Assembly (NCBI RefSeq): GCF_022427965.1
Contig: NZ_JAKTTI010000007.1
Location: 62,001 to 126,000, forward strand
Direction of reading: 5' to 3'
DNA: 64,000 nucleotides
Source of the DNA: Fredinandcohnia quinoae
Lineage (GTDB): Bacteria; Bacillota; Bacilli; Bacillales; Bacillaceae_L
Both the position numbers and the translations under genes were made by a program. Below, one piece after another: positions 44,003-52,093 of this stretch. The notes under the pieces were generated by a model. That model searched no databases. It saw only the letters and a list, made by a program, of their open reading frames with translations, and was not told the origin of the DNA. The stretch's first letter is position 1; every line of letters starts with the position of its first letter.

Positions 44003-45808
44003 TTAGTTAGCAACTTGGTTTTGAACAATTGTAGAGCTTGAGCTTTGGCTTTGACTATTCCCAGACCCACTTGAGCTTTGCTTTTGTTTTGTACGTGTTT
44101 TACCAGATTGATTTTGTTTATTATTATTTCCTTCTGATGTTTGATTTTGTACCGTTACATTGCTTGCATCTTGATTTTGCTTAATATTAGTGCCCTCTGC
44201 AGCACTTGTTTGTTCTGTGTAGTTATCTGATTCTTGATTTTGTTCATTACCATTTCCATACGCATCTTGATAAGATTCAGTTTGATTCTGTGAATTTTGT
44301 TTTTGATCGATCAACACACCTTCTGCTGCTGCAGCTTGATTTGTGTCGTTAGATGAAGTACTTTCTTGAGAGTTGTTATTGCCTTCTGCATCTTGGTATT
44401 GATCTGTATAATTATCGGACTTTTGCTTCTGGTCAATTAATCCACCTATAGCTGCAGCGGCTTGATCAGTATCATTAGTCGCTGTTTGATCCTGGTAATT
44501 TTTATTACCATCTGCAATTTGGCCCATCCATGATGCATTTTCAGATTTTTGTTTTTGATCAATTCCAATTCCTACCGCGCCAGAACTTTGGTCTGTGCTA
44601 TTATCTAAGCCCTGATATTGATCATTCTTATTTCCATTTGCAGTTTGCTCTACATCTGTATAATTGTCTGACACTTGTTTCTGATCAATGCCAACTCCAA
44701 CTGCACCGGATTCTTGATTTGTCTCATTCACTACTACTTCAATTTGGGAGTTCTGATTACCAGTAGCCTCTTGATAGGACTCCGTATAGTTGTCTGATTT
44801 TTGTTTTTGATCAATTAGTTCACCAAGAGCTCCAGCATTTTGATCAGTTGTGTTATAAGCAAGATTGTCTTGAGAATTTTTATTACCATCCGCAATTTGT
44901 GCACCAATTGTTACATCCGTAGATTGTTGCTTCTGATTAATTTCATTACCTTCTGCTCCAGCATTTTGACTCGTTGCGTTATCTGAATCTTGGTATTGAG
45001 AGTTTTTATTTCCAAGGGCAATTTGATCTAACTCAGTATGAGTGTCTGATTTTTGCTTTTGATCGATTAATGAACCATCCGCTTCAGCATTTTGTTCTGT
45101 ATCATTATTCGAGAATTGGTCTTGTGCATTTCCGTTACCTGATGCATATTGATTATTCCATTTATCATTTACTGATTTTTGGGTTTGATCAATTCCAATT
45201 CCGATTGCTCCAGCATTCTGGTCTGTATCATTATTGGACTCACCATATTGACTATTTTGATTTCCATCTGCTTCTTGATACAATTCAGTATAATTATCAG
45301 ACTTTTGTTTTTGTCCAATTAAAGCACCAATCACATCTGCGTTCTGAACTATTTCATTAGTAGAAAATTGATCTTGTGTATTTCGGTTGCCAAAACTTAA
45401 TTGATCAGCCCAAGTTGTGTCCTTTGATCTCTGATCCTGAGATACAAACAATCCCATAGCTCCAGAGTTTTGTGTTGAGCTATTTGATAATCCTTGATTT
45501 TGTACTGTTCGTTTTCCATCAGCTAATTGAGAGACGCCTGAAAGATTTTTTGATTTTGTAAACTGGCTGCTTAAAAATAAGTCCTTCGCAATTTGATTCA
45601 CGATCGCACTATCATGAACTCCTTGGTTTTGTACGTTCTTCTTACCTGTAGAGATTTGTTCAAAGATTTTGTCATGCTTCCCTGTTACAACTTGTGAAAC
45701 TCCACTACTACTAGCACTAGCAACTACTCCACCGAAAAATAGTGAAGACACAATAAAACCAGTACTTAAAACATTAATAATCCCTTTGCTTCTTTTCTTC
45801 TTCTTCAT
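44003..45808 (-). CDS. Secreted curlin-like Q/N-rich repeat protein, candidate functional amyloid
   Basis: About 601 residues. After a signal peptide (KKKKRSKG then a hydrophobic stretch ending VASAS), almost the whole protein is a 42-residue repeat. About ten full copies run in near-perfect register, with degenerate copies at both ends. Each unit follows IDQKQKSDNYTxxYQ, then xADGNxNSQ, then xxNxTxQNAGAxG. The Q-x3-GN-x-N-x-Q core resembles the curlin repeat (Qx3GN in CsgA) and predicts stacked Gln/Asn ladders. The last 80 residues are simple QxQ/S-rich. It has almost no Cys, Pro or Trp. ATG 45808 follows ACAGGAGG; an upstream open frame is unsupported. Confidence 0.85.
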   Translation of the reverse strand: MKKKKRSKGIINVLSTGFIVSSLFFGGVVASASSSGVSQVVTGKHDKIFEQISTGKKNVQNQGVHDSAIVNQIAKDLFLSSQFTKSKNLSGVSQLADGKRTVQNQGLSNSSTQNSGAMGLFVSQDQRSKDTTWADQLSFGNRNTQDQFSTNEIVQNADVIGALIGQKQKSDNYTELYQEADGNQNSQYGESNNDTDQNAGAIGIGIDQTQKSVNDKWNNQYASGNGNAQDQFSNNDTEQNAEADGSLIDQKQKSDTHTELDQIALGNKNSQYQDSDNATSQNAGAEGNEINQKQQSTDVTIGAQIADGNKNSQDNLAYNTTDQNAGALGELIDQKQKSDNYTESYQEATGNQNSQIEVVVNETNQESGAVGVGIDQKQVSDNYTDVEQTANGNKNDQYQGLDNSTDQSSGAVGIGIDQKQKSENASWMGQIADGNKNYQDQTATNDTDQAAAAIGGLIDQKQKSDNYTDQYQDAEGNNNSQESTSSNDTNQAAAAEGVLIDQKQNSQNQTESYQDAYGNGNEQNQESDNYTEQTSAAEGTNIKQNQDASNVTVQNQTSEGNNNKQNQSGKTRTKQKQSSSGSGNSQSQSSSSTIVQNQVAN

Positions 45809-46019
45809 CCTACTACCTCCTGTATATATATGTAATCTATTACGTAATCTAGTATAAAAGATTAAAAATATAAAGAAAACTTCCATTTTCAGTCGAAATT
45901 CACTATAAAGAACACTTTTACGTTCTTTATCACGGATTATCTCATTCTATCTTTTATTTTCGTTTTTTATTAAGAACAATATAATAGTAGGATGTGGTGT
46001 TTATAGTATGGTAGTATCC
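45809..46019 (-). promoter_or_regulatory. Upstream region of the curlin-like gene with inverted repeat
   Basis: AAAGAAC and GTTCTTT (45912-45932 region) form an inverted repeat. A related GTTCTTTAATAAGAAC palindrome lies upstream of the calcium-repeat gene (43914-43930). This could be an operator shared by both genes. A TATACT-like -10 is near 45852 but no good -35 was found. Confidence 0.45.
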
Positions 46020-46130
46020 ATAAATTAGGGGACTCGGCCGGATTATTGCTGAAACCCGCCGGATTATTCCGAATTCCCGCCGGAAAAAAGCAAGAATCGG
46101 CCGGATTCATACCGGAATCCGCCGGATTAA
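46020..46130 (-). repeat. 21-bp-period CCGGC array, copy C (five units and tail)
   Basis: CCGG cores at 46038, 46059, 46080, 46101 and 46122 are each 21 bases apart. On the minus strand the array ends with CCGGCCGAGTCCCCTAATTTATGG, the same GGCC-type last unit and tail as copies A and B. It is inverted relative to them and 30 kb away. Confidence 0.9.
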
Positions 46131-46147
46131 TACAAATATACATAAAG

Positions 46148-46182
46148 AAACCCTTTAAGGATATCCTATCCTTAAAGGGTTT
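46148..46182 (-). terminator. Terminator of the 849-residue SLH gene
   Basis: AAACCCTTTAAGGATA and TATCCTTAAAGGGTTT form a perfect 16-bp stem with a 3-base loop, 9 bases past the stop codon. Its length suggests a highly expressed transcript. Confidence 0.92.
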
Positions 46183-46191
46183 AACTATTAA

Positions 46192-48741
46192 TTAGCGTGA
46201 AATTGTAATGTTACCAGAAACTGATAGTTTATTTCCTTTTACATCTTTAATATCAAGTGTATTTAAAGCCTCTAAAGAAAGACCTTTAATTAATTGATCA
46301 GCAGTTACTGTGCTTGGAAGAGTAATATTAATTGTATTAACTCCAGCTCCAGATGTTGCTAAACCAGAATCCTTTTTAAATGCGATAGCAGGAGTAGCTA
46401 CATCAGTGTCATGATCATAGGTATATGCTTCAGTACCTACTAAAACAGCGAAGTCATCTGTGCTGTTTGCAGTTTGTAGTACGTTCTCTGAGAATGTTAA
46501 CTTAACTGTTGTAAGATCAGACTGAAGTTGAGCAGTCACAGTTGGAGCTACGTTCTCATTAAGATTTACTACTTTCGTTACAGTAGTCATTGCAACTGTT
46601 GAACCAGCAGCTTTCACATTTTGTACTGTTACATTACGAACTCCAGAGAAAGTATTTGAGTTAGCTCTTAATTTTAATGTTACTTTTGTTAAGTCAGTAG
46701 AACTTACTGTTGCAGAATCAACGATTGCGCCACCTACAATATAGTTAGATGTTTCAGTTGCTGTAGCAGCATCTACATTTTTGTCGAATGTCACAACGAT
46801 TTCATCATTATTATTTACGTTTTGAACAATTGCATTGCTTGCAGCAAGTGCAATTACATCTGTGTTAACAGGAGCTCCATCTATACCACGTGTAAATGTA
46901 GCTTTTCCAGTTGTGATCGCTACTCCAGCTTCACTTGTTACATTTGCAAATGCTACGTCTACAGAATAATTAGCTCCCTCAACATCTATACCGCCTAATA
47001 GAGTGTCAAGTTTTACACGAACCACTTTTTTATTGGCTGTATCTTTGTAATTAATCGTTTGTGCAGAAATGTCACCATCAACAACTGGTGTTGTAACATG
47101 ATCTTTCACGTGATTTCCACCAGTTACATCTACAGTTGCACTTGAAAGATTAACATTTTTATCAAATGTGAATTCAAGGTATTCTGCTTTGTCAGTTGCA
47201 TCAGCAACTACAGAAGTTGATACAAGTTGTGGTGCTGCAGTATCTTTAACAAATTTAACTACTCGATTTGTAGTTTCTCCTACTTCACCAGAAAAATCAG
47301 CAAAGTTTGAAATGGACACTACTTTATCTCCATCAAGTACTGAACCTGCAGTTACTGTAACTTTTGTTGCATCTTCAGAGTCGATAACAACATCAGAAGC
47401 AGATATTGCTTGGCTATCGATCGCAACTGTTGGTTTTACTACAACAGCTTCCGAGAATTTAATTTCAAAAGTTGTTGCTCCTGTTTGTGTAACTGATGAA
47501 ACAGTCGGAGCTACGCCATCTTTGGCTCCTTTTTGGAACGTTACTTGAGCTGGGTTTGGATTTAAAAGATTTCCAGCCATGTCAGCTGCACCAATAATTG
47601 TTGCAGTAATATCTTTTGATTCTGGAACATCTGCATCACTTAAGTCAAGAAGAACCGCTTTACCACCATCAACTAGTGTTCCTTGTCCTGTAATGTCTGA
47701 TACTACAGTTCCATCAGCTAGTTTGAATGAAATAGAACCTGCATTTGTCATTGGCTCAGAGAATTTAACTTTAACCTGTGTAGCAGTTACTGCCTCTGTA
47801 CCAATGATTGAAGGAGCTTTTACATCTTTATCTATTGAGATAATTTTGCTGTACTTCTCAACCTTTTCACCTAAAGAAGTAGTTACTTTATCAATCACTA
47901 CATCATAGCGTTTTTCAAAAAGTTGTGTTGATGTTACTGTTAGAACTTTTCCATCTTTGCTTAGTTCACCAGTTAACGTACCATCTGTTACTGAATCAAT
48001 TGAACGAATTGAAAGTACTCCTGCTTTAAACGCACCAGAAACACCATCTATAAACAATGATTTAGCATCTACAGCCGTGTTGAAAGTTACTTGTACTTGA
48101 GTAGCATTGATTGAACTTACTGTTGAAACTGTTGAGCTTTGTACTTCAGCTCCACTAGCTTTGTGTAAGAAAATTGCAAAGTCACCACGTTTTGCTGGTT
48201 GGTCAACACCGAATTCAGTTGCAGACACACCATTTGTAATTCCATTACTTACAAGTGCTTTTACTGCATCTACATAACGAGGATTAACGTCTTTGAAGTT
48301 AAGTTCACCAGAACCTTTAAGATCAAAACCTTTTTGAATCCAGATTGCTAATTCACCACGAGTAATTTGGCTATCTGCATCAAATTGAGTAGGTGTTTTA
48401 CCACTAGTGATTCCAGCAGCTTTAATCGCATTAACATATTTTACAGCACGTGATGGAACATCTTTGAATCCTGATGCTGGAGCAGCGTTAACGTCAAGCC
48501 CTAATACTTTTGCAACCATAACTGCTGCGTCCACACGTTTGATATTTAGATCAGTACCAAATTTAGTATCTGAGAAACCTTCAATACCTTTTGTTCCTAA
48601 AAAGTTTACTGCATCATTGTATTTTGGAGCTACATCTGAAAATCCTGCAGCAGATGCGAATGGTGCTACTACTGCTGCTACCATCGTTGCTGTTGCAGCT
48701 GAAGCGATAAATTTAGAATATGATTTTGATTTATATGACAT
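46192..48741 (-). CDS. S-layer protein with three N-terminal SLH domains and Ig-like repeats
   Basis: The 849-residue protein has a signal peptide ending FASAAG (about 32) and three SLH domains (about 33-205; AVNFLGTKGIEGFSDTKFG, TRGELAIWIQKGFDL, KRGDFAIFLHKASG). About 640 residues of beta-rich Ig-like domains follow, with recurrent TQVKVKFSEPM, TTFEIKFSEAVV and EIVVTFDKNVD motifs (SbsA/Big_5-like). There is no enzyme domain. Length, composition (Ala, Thr, Val, Lys; no Cys) and a strong AGGAGG site fit a structural S-layer subunit. SLH domains bind pyruvylated SCWP made by CsaB. Confidence 0.92.
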   Translation of the reverse strand: MSYKSKSYSKFIASAATATMVAAVVAPFASAAGFSDVAPKYNDAVNFLGTKGIEGFSDTKFGTDLNIKRVDAAVMVAKVLGLDVNAAPASGFKDVPSRAVKYVNAIKAAGITSGKTPTQFDADSQITRGELAIWIQKGFDLKGSGELNFKDVNPRYVDAVKALVSNGITNGVSATEFGVDQPAKRGDFAIFLHKASGAEVQSSTVSTVSSINATQVQVTFNTAVDAKSLFIDGVSGAFKAGVLSIRSIDSVTDGTLTGELSKDGKVLTVTSTQLFEKRYDVVIDKVTTSLGEKVEKYSKIISIDKDVKAPSIIGTEAVTATQVKVKFSEPMTNAGSISFKLADGTVVSDITGQGTLVDGGKAVLLDLSDADVPESKDITATIIGAADMAGNLLNPNPAQVTFQKGAKDGVAPTVSSVTQTGATTFEIKFSEAVVVKPTVAIDSQAISASDVVIDSEDATKVTVTAGSVLDGDKVVSISNFADFSGEVGETTNRVVKFVKDTAAPQLVSTSVVADATDKAEYLEFTFDKNVNLSSATVDVTGGNHVKDHVTTPVVDGDISAQTINYKDTANKKVVRVKLDTLLGGIDVEGANYSVDVAFANVTSEAGVAITTGKATFTRGIDGAPVNTDVIALAASNAIVQNVNNNDEIVVTFDKNVDAATATETSNYIVGGAIVDSATVSSTDLTKVTLKLRANSNTFSGVRNVTVQNVKAAGSTVAMTTVTKVVNLNENVAPTVTAQLQSDLTTVKLTFSENVLQTANSTDDFAVLVGTEAYTYDHDTDVATPAIAFKKDSGLATSGAGVNTINITLPSTVTADQLIKGLSLEALNTLDIKDVKGNKLSVSGNITISR

Positions 48742-49189
48742 GAATTATTTCCTCCTGTTGTGTATATGAATTTTATTAATTAACATAATTGGATACTTGC
48801 AATCTTCTACTCTTTTTTTGTAAGGTGATTGCCTGACCACGAGATTTATTGTAACAGGTCTATATGCCTATTTCATTGTTATATATTGGTTAATTAATAA
48901 ATTGATAGAGTCCTTTTTTAGTATATATATAGAAGAGATTCGCTCAAAAAGGTGAAATTTCACAAAGGACTCAAATGATACCAAATAATTAAACTAGTAT
49001 TCTACTACTAAAATAGTAATAGATAAATAGGTTATGAGTTCTATACCGTTCTTCCATTCCGAAAATATAAGGAAATATTTACTCATATCTGTTCATCACG
49101 GTTTCTTGTAAACTATTACAAGTAAGTTACAATTTCTTAACAAACAAAATAGTAATGATATGAAACTATTTCCTAGGGGGACAAAATAA
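48742..49189. promoter_or_regulatory. Divergent upstream region of two SLH genes
   Basis: About 450 AT-rich bases separate the divergent 849- and 431-residue SLH genes. I see an inverted repeat CTTGTAA/TTACAAG near 49107-49124 and a strong GGGGGA ribosome site before 49190, but no consensus promoter I would commit to. No coding sequence is visible. Confidence 0.5.
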
Positions 49190-50485
49190 ATGAGAAAACC
49201 ATTTCAAAAATTCGTAACAGCTGGGGCTACAGCTGCAATTGTTGCGACTGCCGTTGCACCAGCTGCTTTTGCTGCAGAACATCCTTTTACAGATGTAGGT
49301 CCTAACTATTCAGAAGCTGTAGATTTCTTATATGTAACTGAGATCATTCAAGGTACATCCACTACTACATTTGGAACATACTTGAACTTAACTAGAGGAG
49401 ATGCAGCTGTTATCCTTGCGAATGTATTAGGTTTAGATACTGAAAATGCTAAAGATGCTGGATTTAAGGATTTATTTCCTCGAATTAGAGGAGCTGTAAA
49501 TGCACTTGCAGAGGAAGGGATTATTTCTGGTGTAACGAAAGATAAATTTGATCCACATGCACCATTATCCCGCGGGGCGATGGCAAAATTACTGGTAAAG
49601 GCATTTGAATTAGAAGAATATTCAACTAAAACACCTTTCAACGATGCTGCTGGCGTGTTCAAGCCTTATATTGAGGCTCTCTACGGAACAGAAATTACTT
49701 CGGGTAAATCACCTACCTCATATGGTACGTATCAGGAAATAACGAGAGGGGACTTTGCTAATCTTCTATATAACACATTCATTTTTATCCTTGAAAATGG
49801 TTCAATCTATGTAGAATCTGTAAATATCATTGATTCAAAATCATTCACTTTACAATTAGAAGAGCCGCTTGATGATGAATACACGGCAGAGGATATTACC
49901 GATTTATTTTATTTTTGGGCTGATTTTAATGATGGCACATCCTTAGATTTAATCGCCAATACGTCAGTTATTTCGACTGACCGTAAATCAATAACGATTA
50001 CTCACCGTGATTTAACAGGTGAGGAAGGAGTACTTTTTATAGGCGACTTTGAATTTCCTTTTGATTATGCTGCACCAAAAGCGAAGGCAGGAGTCATTCA
50101 ATTAGAAGGAGTAGACCCCGTCAACTTCGATTTTGCAGGTAAAACGACAACGAATGTAACATTACCTGCAACCAATGGATCTGCTAATTTGAATGGGATT
50201 GAATTCACTGTTGAGGATGCAAATTTTACGAATAACCAAACAGTAACTGTCATACTAAAAAGTACTGATGTTGCAGCCGCTAAACCTGGAGAAGGCTTAA
50301 CCTGGGGCACGCTAACTTATGATGGAGACAAGTGGGCACTAGTCGATGATGCGAAATACGATTTCATCCCAGTTGGTCATTACACATTAGAAACACAATT
50401 TAAGGACTCAAATGAAAATTCTACAACTTTAACTTTAGAAATTTCAGTAGAAGATTTACCAGTAGCTTCGGATACAAGTCAATAA
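49190..50485 (+). CDS. SLH-domain surface protein, 431 residues
   Basis: Signal peptide (about 1-29, ending FAAEH), three SLH domains (about 30-200; AVDFLYVTEIIQGTSTTTFG, SRGAMAKLLVKAFEL, TRGDFANLLYNTF) and about 230 residues of beta-rich, acidic sequence without a recognised catalytic domain. The arrangement matches the larger S-layer proteins on either side, and the signal and SLH sequence are close to theirs, suggesting paralogues. It is the only plus-strand SLH gene. It may be a minor S-layer subunit. Confidence 0.9.
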   Translation: MRKPFQKFVTAGATAAIVATAVAPAAFAAEHPFTDVGPNYSEAVDFLYVTEIIQGTSTTTFGTYLNLTRGDAAVILANVLGLDTENAKDAGFKDLFPRIRGAVNALAEEGIISGVTKDKFDPHAPLSRGAMAKLLVKAFELEEYSTKTPFNDAAGVFKPYIEALYGTEITSGKSPTSYGTYQEITRGDFANLLYNTFIFILENGSIYVESVNIIDSKSFTLQLEEPLDDEYTAEDITDLFYFWADFNDGTSLDLIANTSVISTDRKSITITHRDLTGEEGVLFIGDFEFPFDYAAPKAKAGVIQLEGVDPVNFDFAGKTTTNVTLPATNGSANLNGIEFTVEDANFTNNQTVTVILKSTDVAAAKPGEGLTWGTLTYDGDKWALVDDAKYDFIPVGHYTLETQFKDSNENSTTLTLEISVEDLPVASDTSQ

Positions 50486-50643
50486 TTGGATAAATAGTAG
50501 AATTTCATCTTCATTTGTTATAAAGCGCACTTTGACATTCGGTCATTCACATTCGCCTGTTTTTGTTCTATTTTAACAAACTGGATCAAATCTGGATAAG
50601 GTTCATACGAACTCTGCTTCATTAAGCACTGTGCACTAAACCT
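50486..50643. other. Spacer before the peptide/antisense cassettes
   Basis: About 160 bases between the SLH gene and the first cassette. No gene, hairpin terminator or repeat was recognised. Confidence 0.35.
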
Positions 50644-50668
50644 ACTTTATTTCAAGGTTTATTTCATG

Positions 50669-50810
50669 TATAATAAGAATATACTAAAAAGAGAAGTGCT
50701 ACTAACACTTCTCCCTACAACTGCTACCGTCAGGGTAGTGGTTGTCAAATTAAGTTATTTTCTTTGAGAACCACCCTTTTGCTTGCGACGGCGTAGGGTG
50801 GTTTTCTTGT
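50669..50810 (+). ncRNA. Predicted antisense RNA opposite peptide gene 1
   Basis: TATAAT at 50669-50674 predicts a start near 50681. The RNA would run through hairpins CTACC-GTCAG-GGTAG (about 50724-50739) and end at the terminator AACCACCCT/AGGGTGGTT followed by TTCTT (50769-50808). It would cover the 3' third of the peptide gene and its 3' untranslated region, as RatA covers txpA in B. subtilis. Expression is not proven. Confidence 0.6.
50691..50713 (-). terminator. Terminator of peptide gene 1
   Basis: GAGAAGTG and CACTTCTC form the stem, followed on the minus strand by five T. The same hairpin occurs in copies 2 and 3. Confidence 0.8.
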
Positions 50811-50901
50811 GTTCTAATATGTTCTTCTGAAAGAAATACGCACTTATTGCACGAACAATTCCTTTCAGAACTTCTCTTAGAAATTCAAGAAATGTTTCCA
50901 T
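50755..50901 (-). CDS. 48-residue basic amphipathic peptide, candidate type I toxin (copy 1)
   Basis: The peptide starts METFLEFLREVLKGIVRAIS. Residues 3-25 form an amphipathic helix with polar residues at 6, 9-10, 13, 17 and 20. A strongly basic tail follows (HKKTT, then RRRKQKGGSQRK). The ATG at 50901 is preceded by GGAGAGGAGGTGAT, a full-strength ribosome site. The upstream frame is open but belongs to the leader. Substitutions between copies are mostly synonymous, showing selection on the peptide. I do not recognise the family with certainty; type I toxins such as YonT share the hydrophobic-helix-plus-basic-tail layout. Confidence 0.75.
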   Translation of the reverse strand: METFLEFLREVLKGIVRAISAYFFQKNILEHKKTTLRRRKQKGGSQRK

Positions 50902-50979
50902 GATAATCACCTCCTCTCCTAAACGGAAAGAAGAGAGACAACCAACCACCCTCACAATATTCAGTTGCAATTTTATTCT

Positions 50980-51008
50980 ATCATACTTTTTCTTAAATAG
51001 TCTGAAAA
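50980..51008 (-). promoter_or_regulatory. Candidate promoter of peptide gene 1
   Basis: On the minus strand: TTTTCA (51008-51003), a 17-base spacer, then TATGAT (50985-50980). TTTTCA and TATGAT are also present in copies 2 and 3. The leader would be about 70 bases. Confidence 0.5.
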
Positions 51009-51133
51009 TATCAAAGAAAAACACTGCTTAGATCCTACTCTCCACAGAGCTTTTCATCATAACCCGTGAAACATTCAGAAATATCGGGGAGTGACTGGCA
51101 CCTATCCCGCTTTATTTTAAGGTTTATTTCATG

Positions 51134-51275
51134 TATAATAAGAATATACTAAAAAGAGAAGTGCTACTAACACTTCTCCCTACAGCTGCTACCGTCAGGG
51201 TAGATGGTTGTCAAATTAATTTATTTTTTTTGAGAACCACCCTTTTGCTTCCTACGGCGCGGGGTGGTTTTCTTG
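51134..51275 (+). ncRNA. Predicted antisense RNA opposite peptide gene 2
   Basis: TATAAT at 51134-51139, predicted start near 51146. The terminator AACCACCC/GGGGTGGTT ends near 51272. The stem keeps pairing despite changes in the loop (CTACGGCGCG versus CGACGGCGTA in copy 1). Confidence 0.6.
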
Positions 51276-51367
51276 TGTTCTAATATGTTCTTCTGAAAGA
51301 AATATGCACTTATTGCACGTACAATCCCTTTCAGAACTTCTCTTAGAAATTCAAGAAATGTTTCCAT
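51221..51367 (-). CDS. 48-residue basic amphipathic peptide, candidate type I toxin (copy 2)
   Basis: Identical to copy 1 except Leu36 to Pro and Arg47 to Lys. Synonymous differences (Gly GGA/GGG, Val GTT/GTA, Ala GCG/GCA) outnumber replacements. The ribosome site GGAGAGGAGGTGAT is unchanged, followed by AACCATG in place of TATCATG. A terminator identical to copy 1 follows, at about 51156-51180. It lies 319 bases from copy 1. Confidence 0.75.
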   Translation of the reverse strand: METFLEFLREVLKGIVRAISAYFFQKNILEHKKTTPRRRKQKGGSQKK

Positions 51368-51609
51368 GGTTATCACCTCCTCTCCTAAACGGAAAGAAGT
51401 GAGACAACCAACCACCCTCACAATATTCAGCTGCAACTCCATTTTATCATATTTATTCTTTAATAGTCTGAAAATATCAAAGAACAGCACTGCTGAGGTC
51501 CTACTCTCCACAGAGCTTTTCTTCATAACCCGTGAAACATTCTCGTGAAAAAAGAAATATCGGGGAGTGACTGGCACCTATCCCGCTTTATTTTAAGGTT
51601 TATTTCATG

Positions 51610-51746
51610 TATAATAAGAATATACTAAAAAGAGAAGTGCTACTAACACTTCTCCCTACAGCTGCTACCGTCAGGGTAGATGGTTGTCAAAATTTATTAT
51701 TTTCGAGAACCACCCTTATGATTGTGACGGCGCGGGGTGGTTTTCT
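51610..51746 (+). ncRNA. Predicted antisense RNA opposite peptide gene 3
   Basis: TATAAT at 51610-51615. The terminator AACCACCC/GGGGTGGTT lies at about 51708-51742, followed by TTTTCTT. It overlaps the 3' end of peptide gene 3. Confidence 0.58.
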
Positions 51747-51840
51747 TGTGTTCTAATATGTTTTTCTGAAAGAAATACGCACTTACTGCACGTACAATCC
51801 CTTTCAGAACTTCTCTTAGAAATTCAAGAAATGTTTCCAT
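51697..51840 (-). CDS. 47-residue basic amphipathic peptide, candidate type I toxin (copy 3)
   Basis: It matches the others through the helix except Ile19 to Val. The basic tail is altered (RRHNHKGGSRK) and one residue shorter. The same GGAGAGGAGGTGAT precedes ATG 51840. Conservation of the helix against a varying tail suggests the helix carries the main function. Confidence 0.72.
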   Translation of the reverse strand: METFLEFLREVLKGIVRAVSAYFFQKNILEHKKTTPRRHNHKGGSRK

Positions 51841-52093
51841 GGTTATCACCTCCTCTCCTAAACGGAAAGAAGATCGACAACCAACCACCCTCACAATATT
51901 CAGCTGCAATTTTATTCTATCATACTTATTCTTTAATAGTCTGAAAATATCATAGAAAAGCCCTGCAGAGACCATTATCTCCACAGGGCTTTCCATTAAT
52001 CTATTTCTCTGTAAATCTTTGAAAAACTTTGGGGAGTGACTGGCACCGAAATAAACCAACTCAATTCACTTGTTCCTTAACATAATTAATCTT

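Larger units (their letters stand above)
50644..51100 (-). repeat. Peptide/antisense cassette, copy 1
   Basis: First of three direct copies of about 460 bases, from the antisense promoter (TTTATTTCATGTATAATAAG) to the tail GGGGAGTGACTGGCAC. Each copy holds a minus-strand peptide gene, a convergent plus-strand RNA unit and the shared tail. Copies are highly similar, with differences scattered and mostly silent inside the peptide gene. Confidence 0.9.
51110..51577 (-). repeat. Peptide/antisense cassette, copy 2
   Basis: Second direct copy, joined to copy 1 by CTATCCCGC. Order and spacing of all elements match copy 1. The tail carries a short insertion (TCTCGTGAAAAAAGA) relative to copy 1. Confidence 0.9.
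51587..52047 (-). repeat. Peptide/antisense cassette, copy 3
   Basis: Third direct copy, the most diverged, particularly in the tail (TTTGAAAAACTTTGGGGAGTGACTGGCAC). It ends just before the gene pair at 52.1-53.8 kb. Confidence 0.88.

Noticed and set aside
46192-48741. Long plus-strand frames opposite the S-layer genes (also at 55130-57649)
   Set aside because: They are shadows of biased codon use in repetitive Thr/Ala/Val-rich genes and lack start signals.
50902-51024. N-terminal extension of the peptide genes (frame open upstream in all three copies)
   Set aside because: A full-strength ribosome site directly precedes METFLEF, and the upstream part overlaps the predicted promoter and leader.
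50644-52047. Insertion sequence or transposon as the cause of the triplication
   Set aside because: No transposase, terminal inverted repeats or target duplications are visible; tandem duplication explains the copies.
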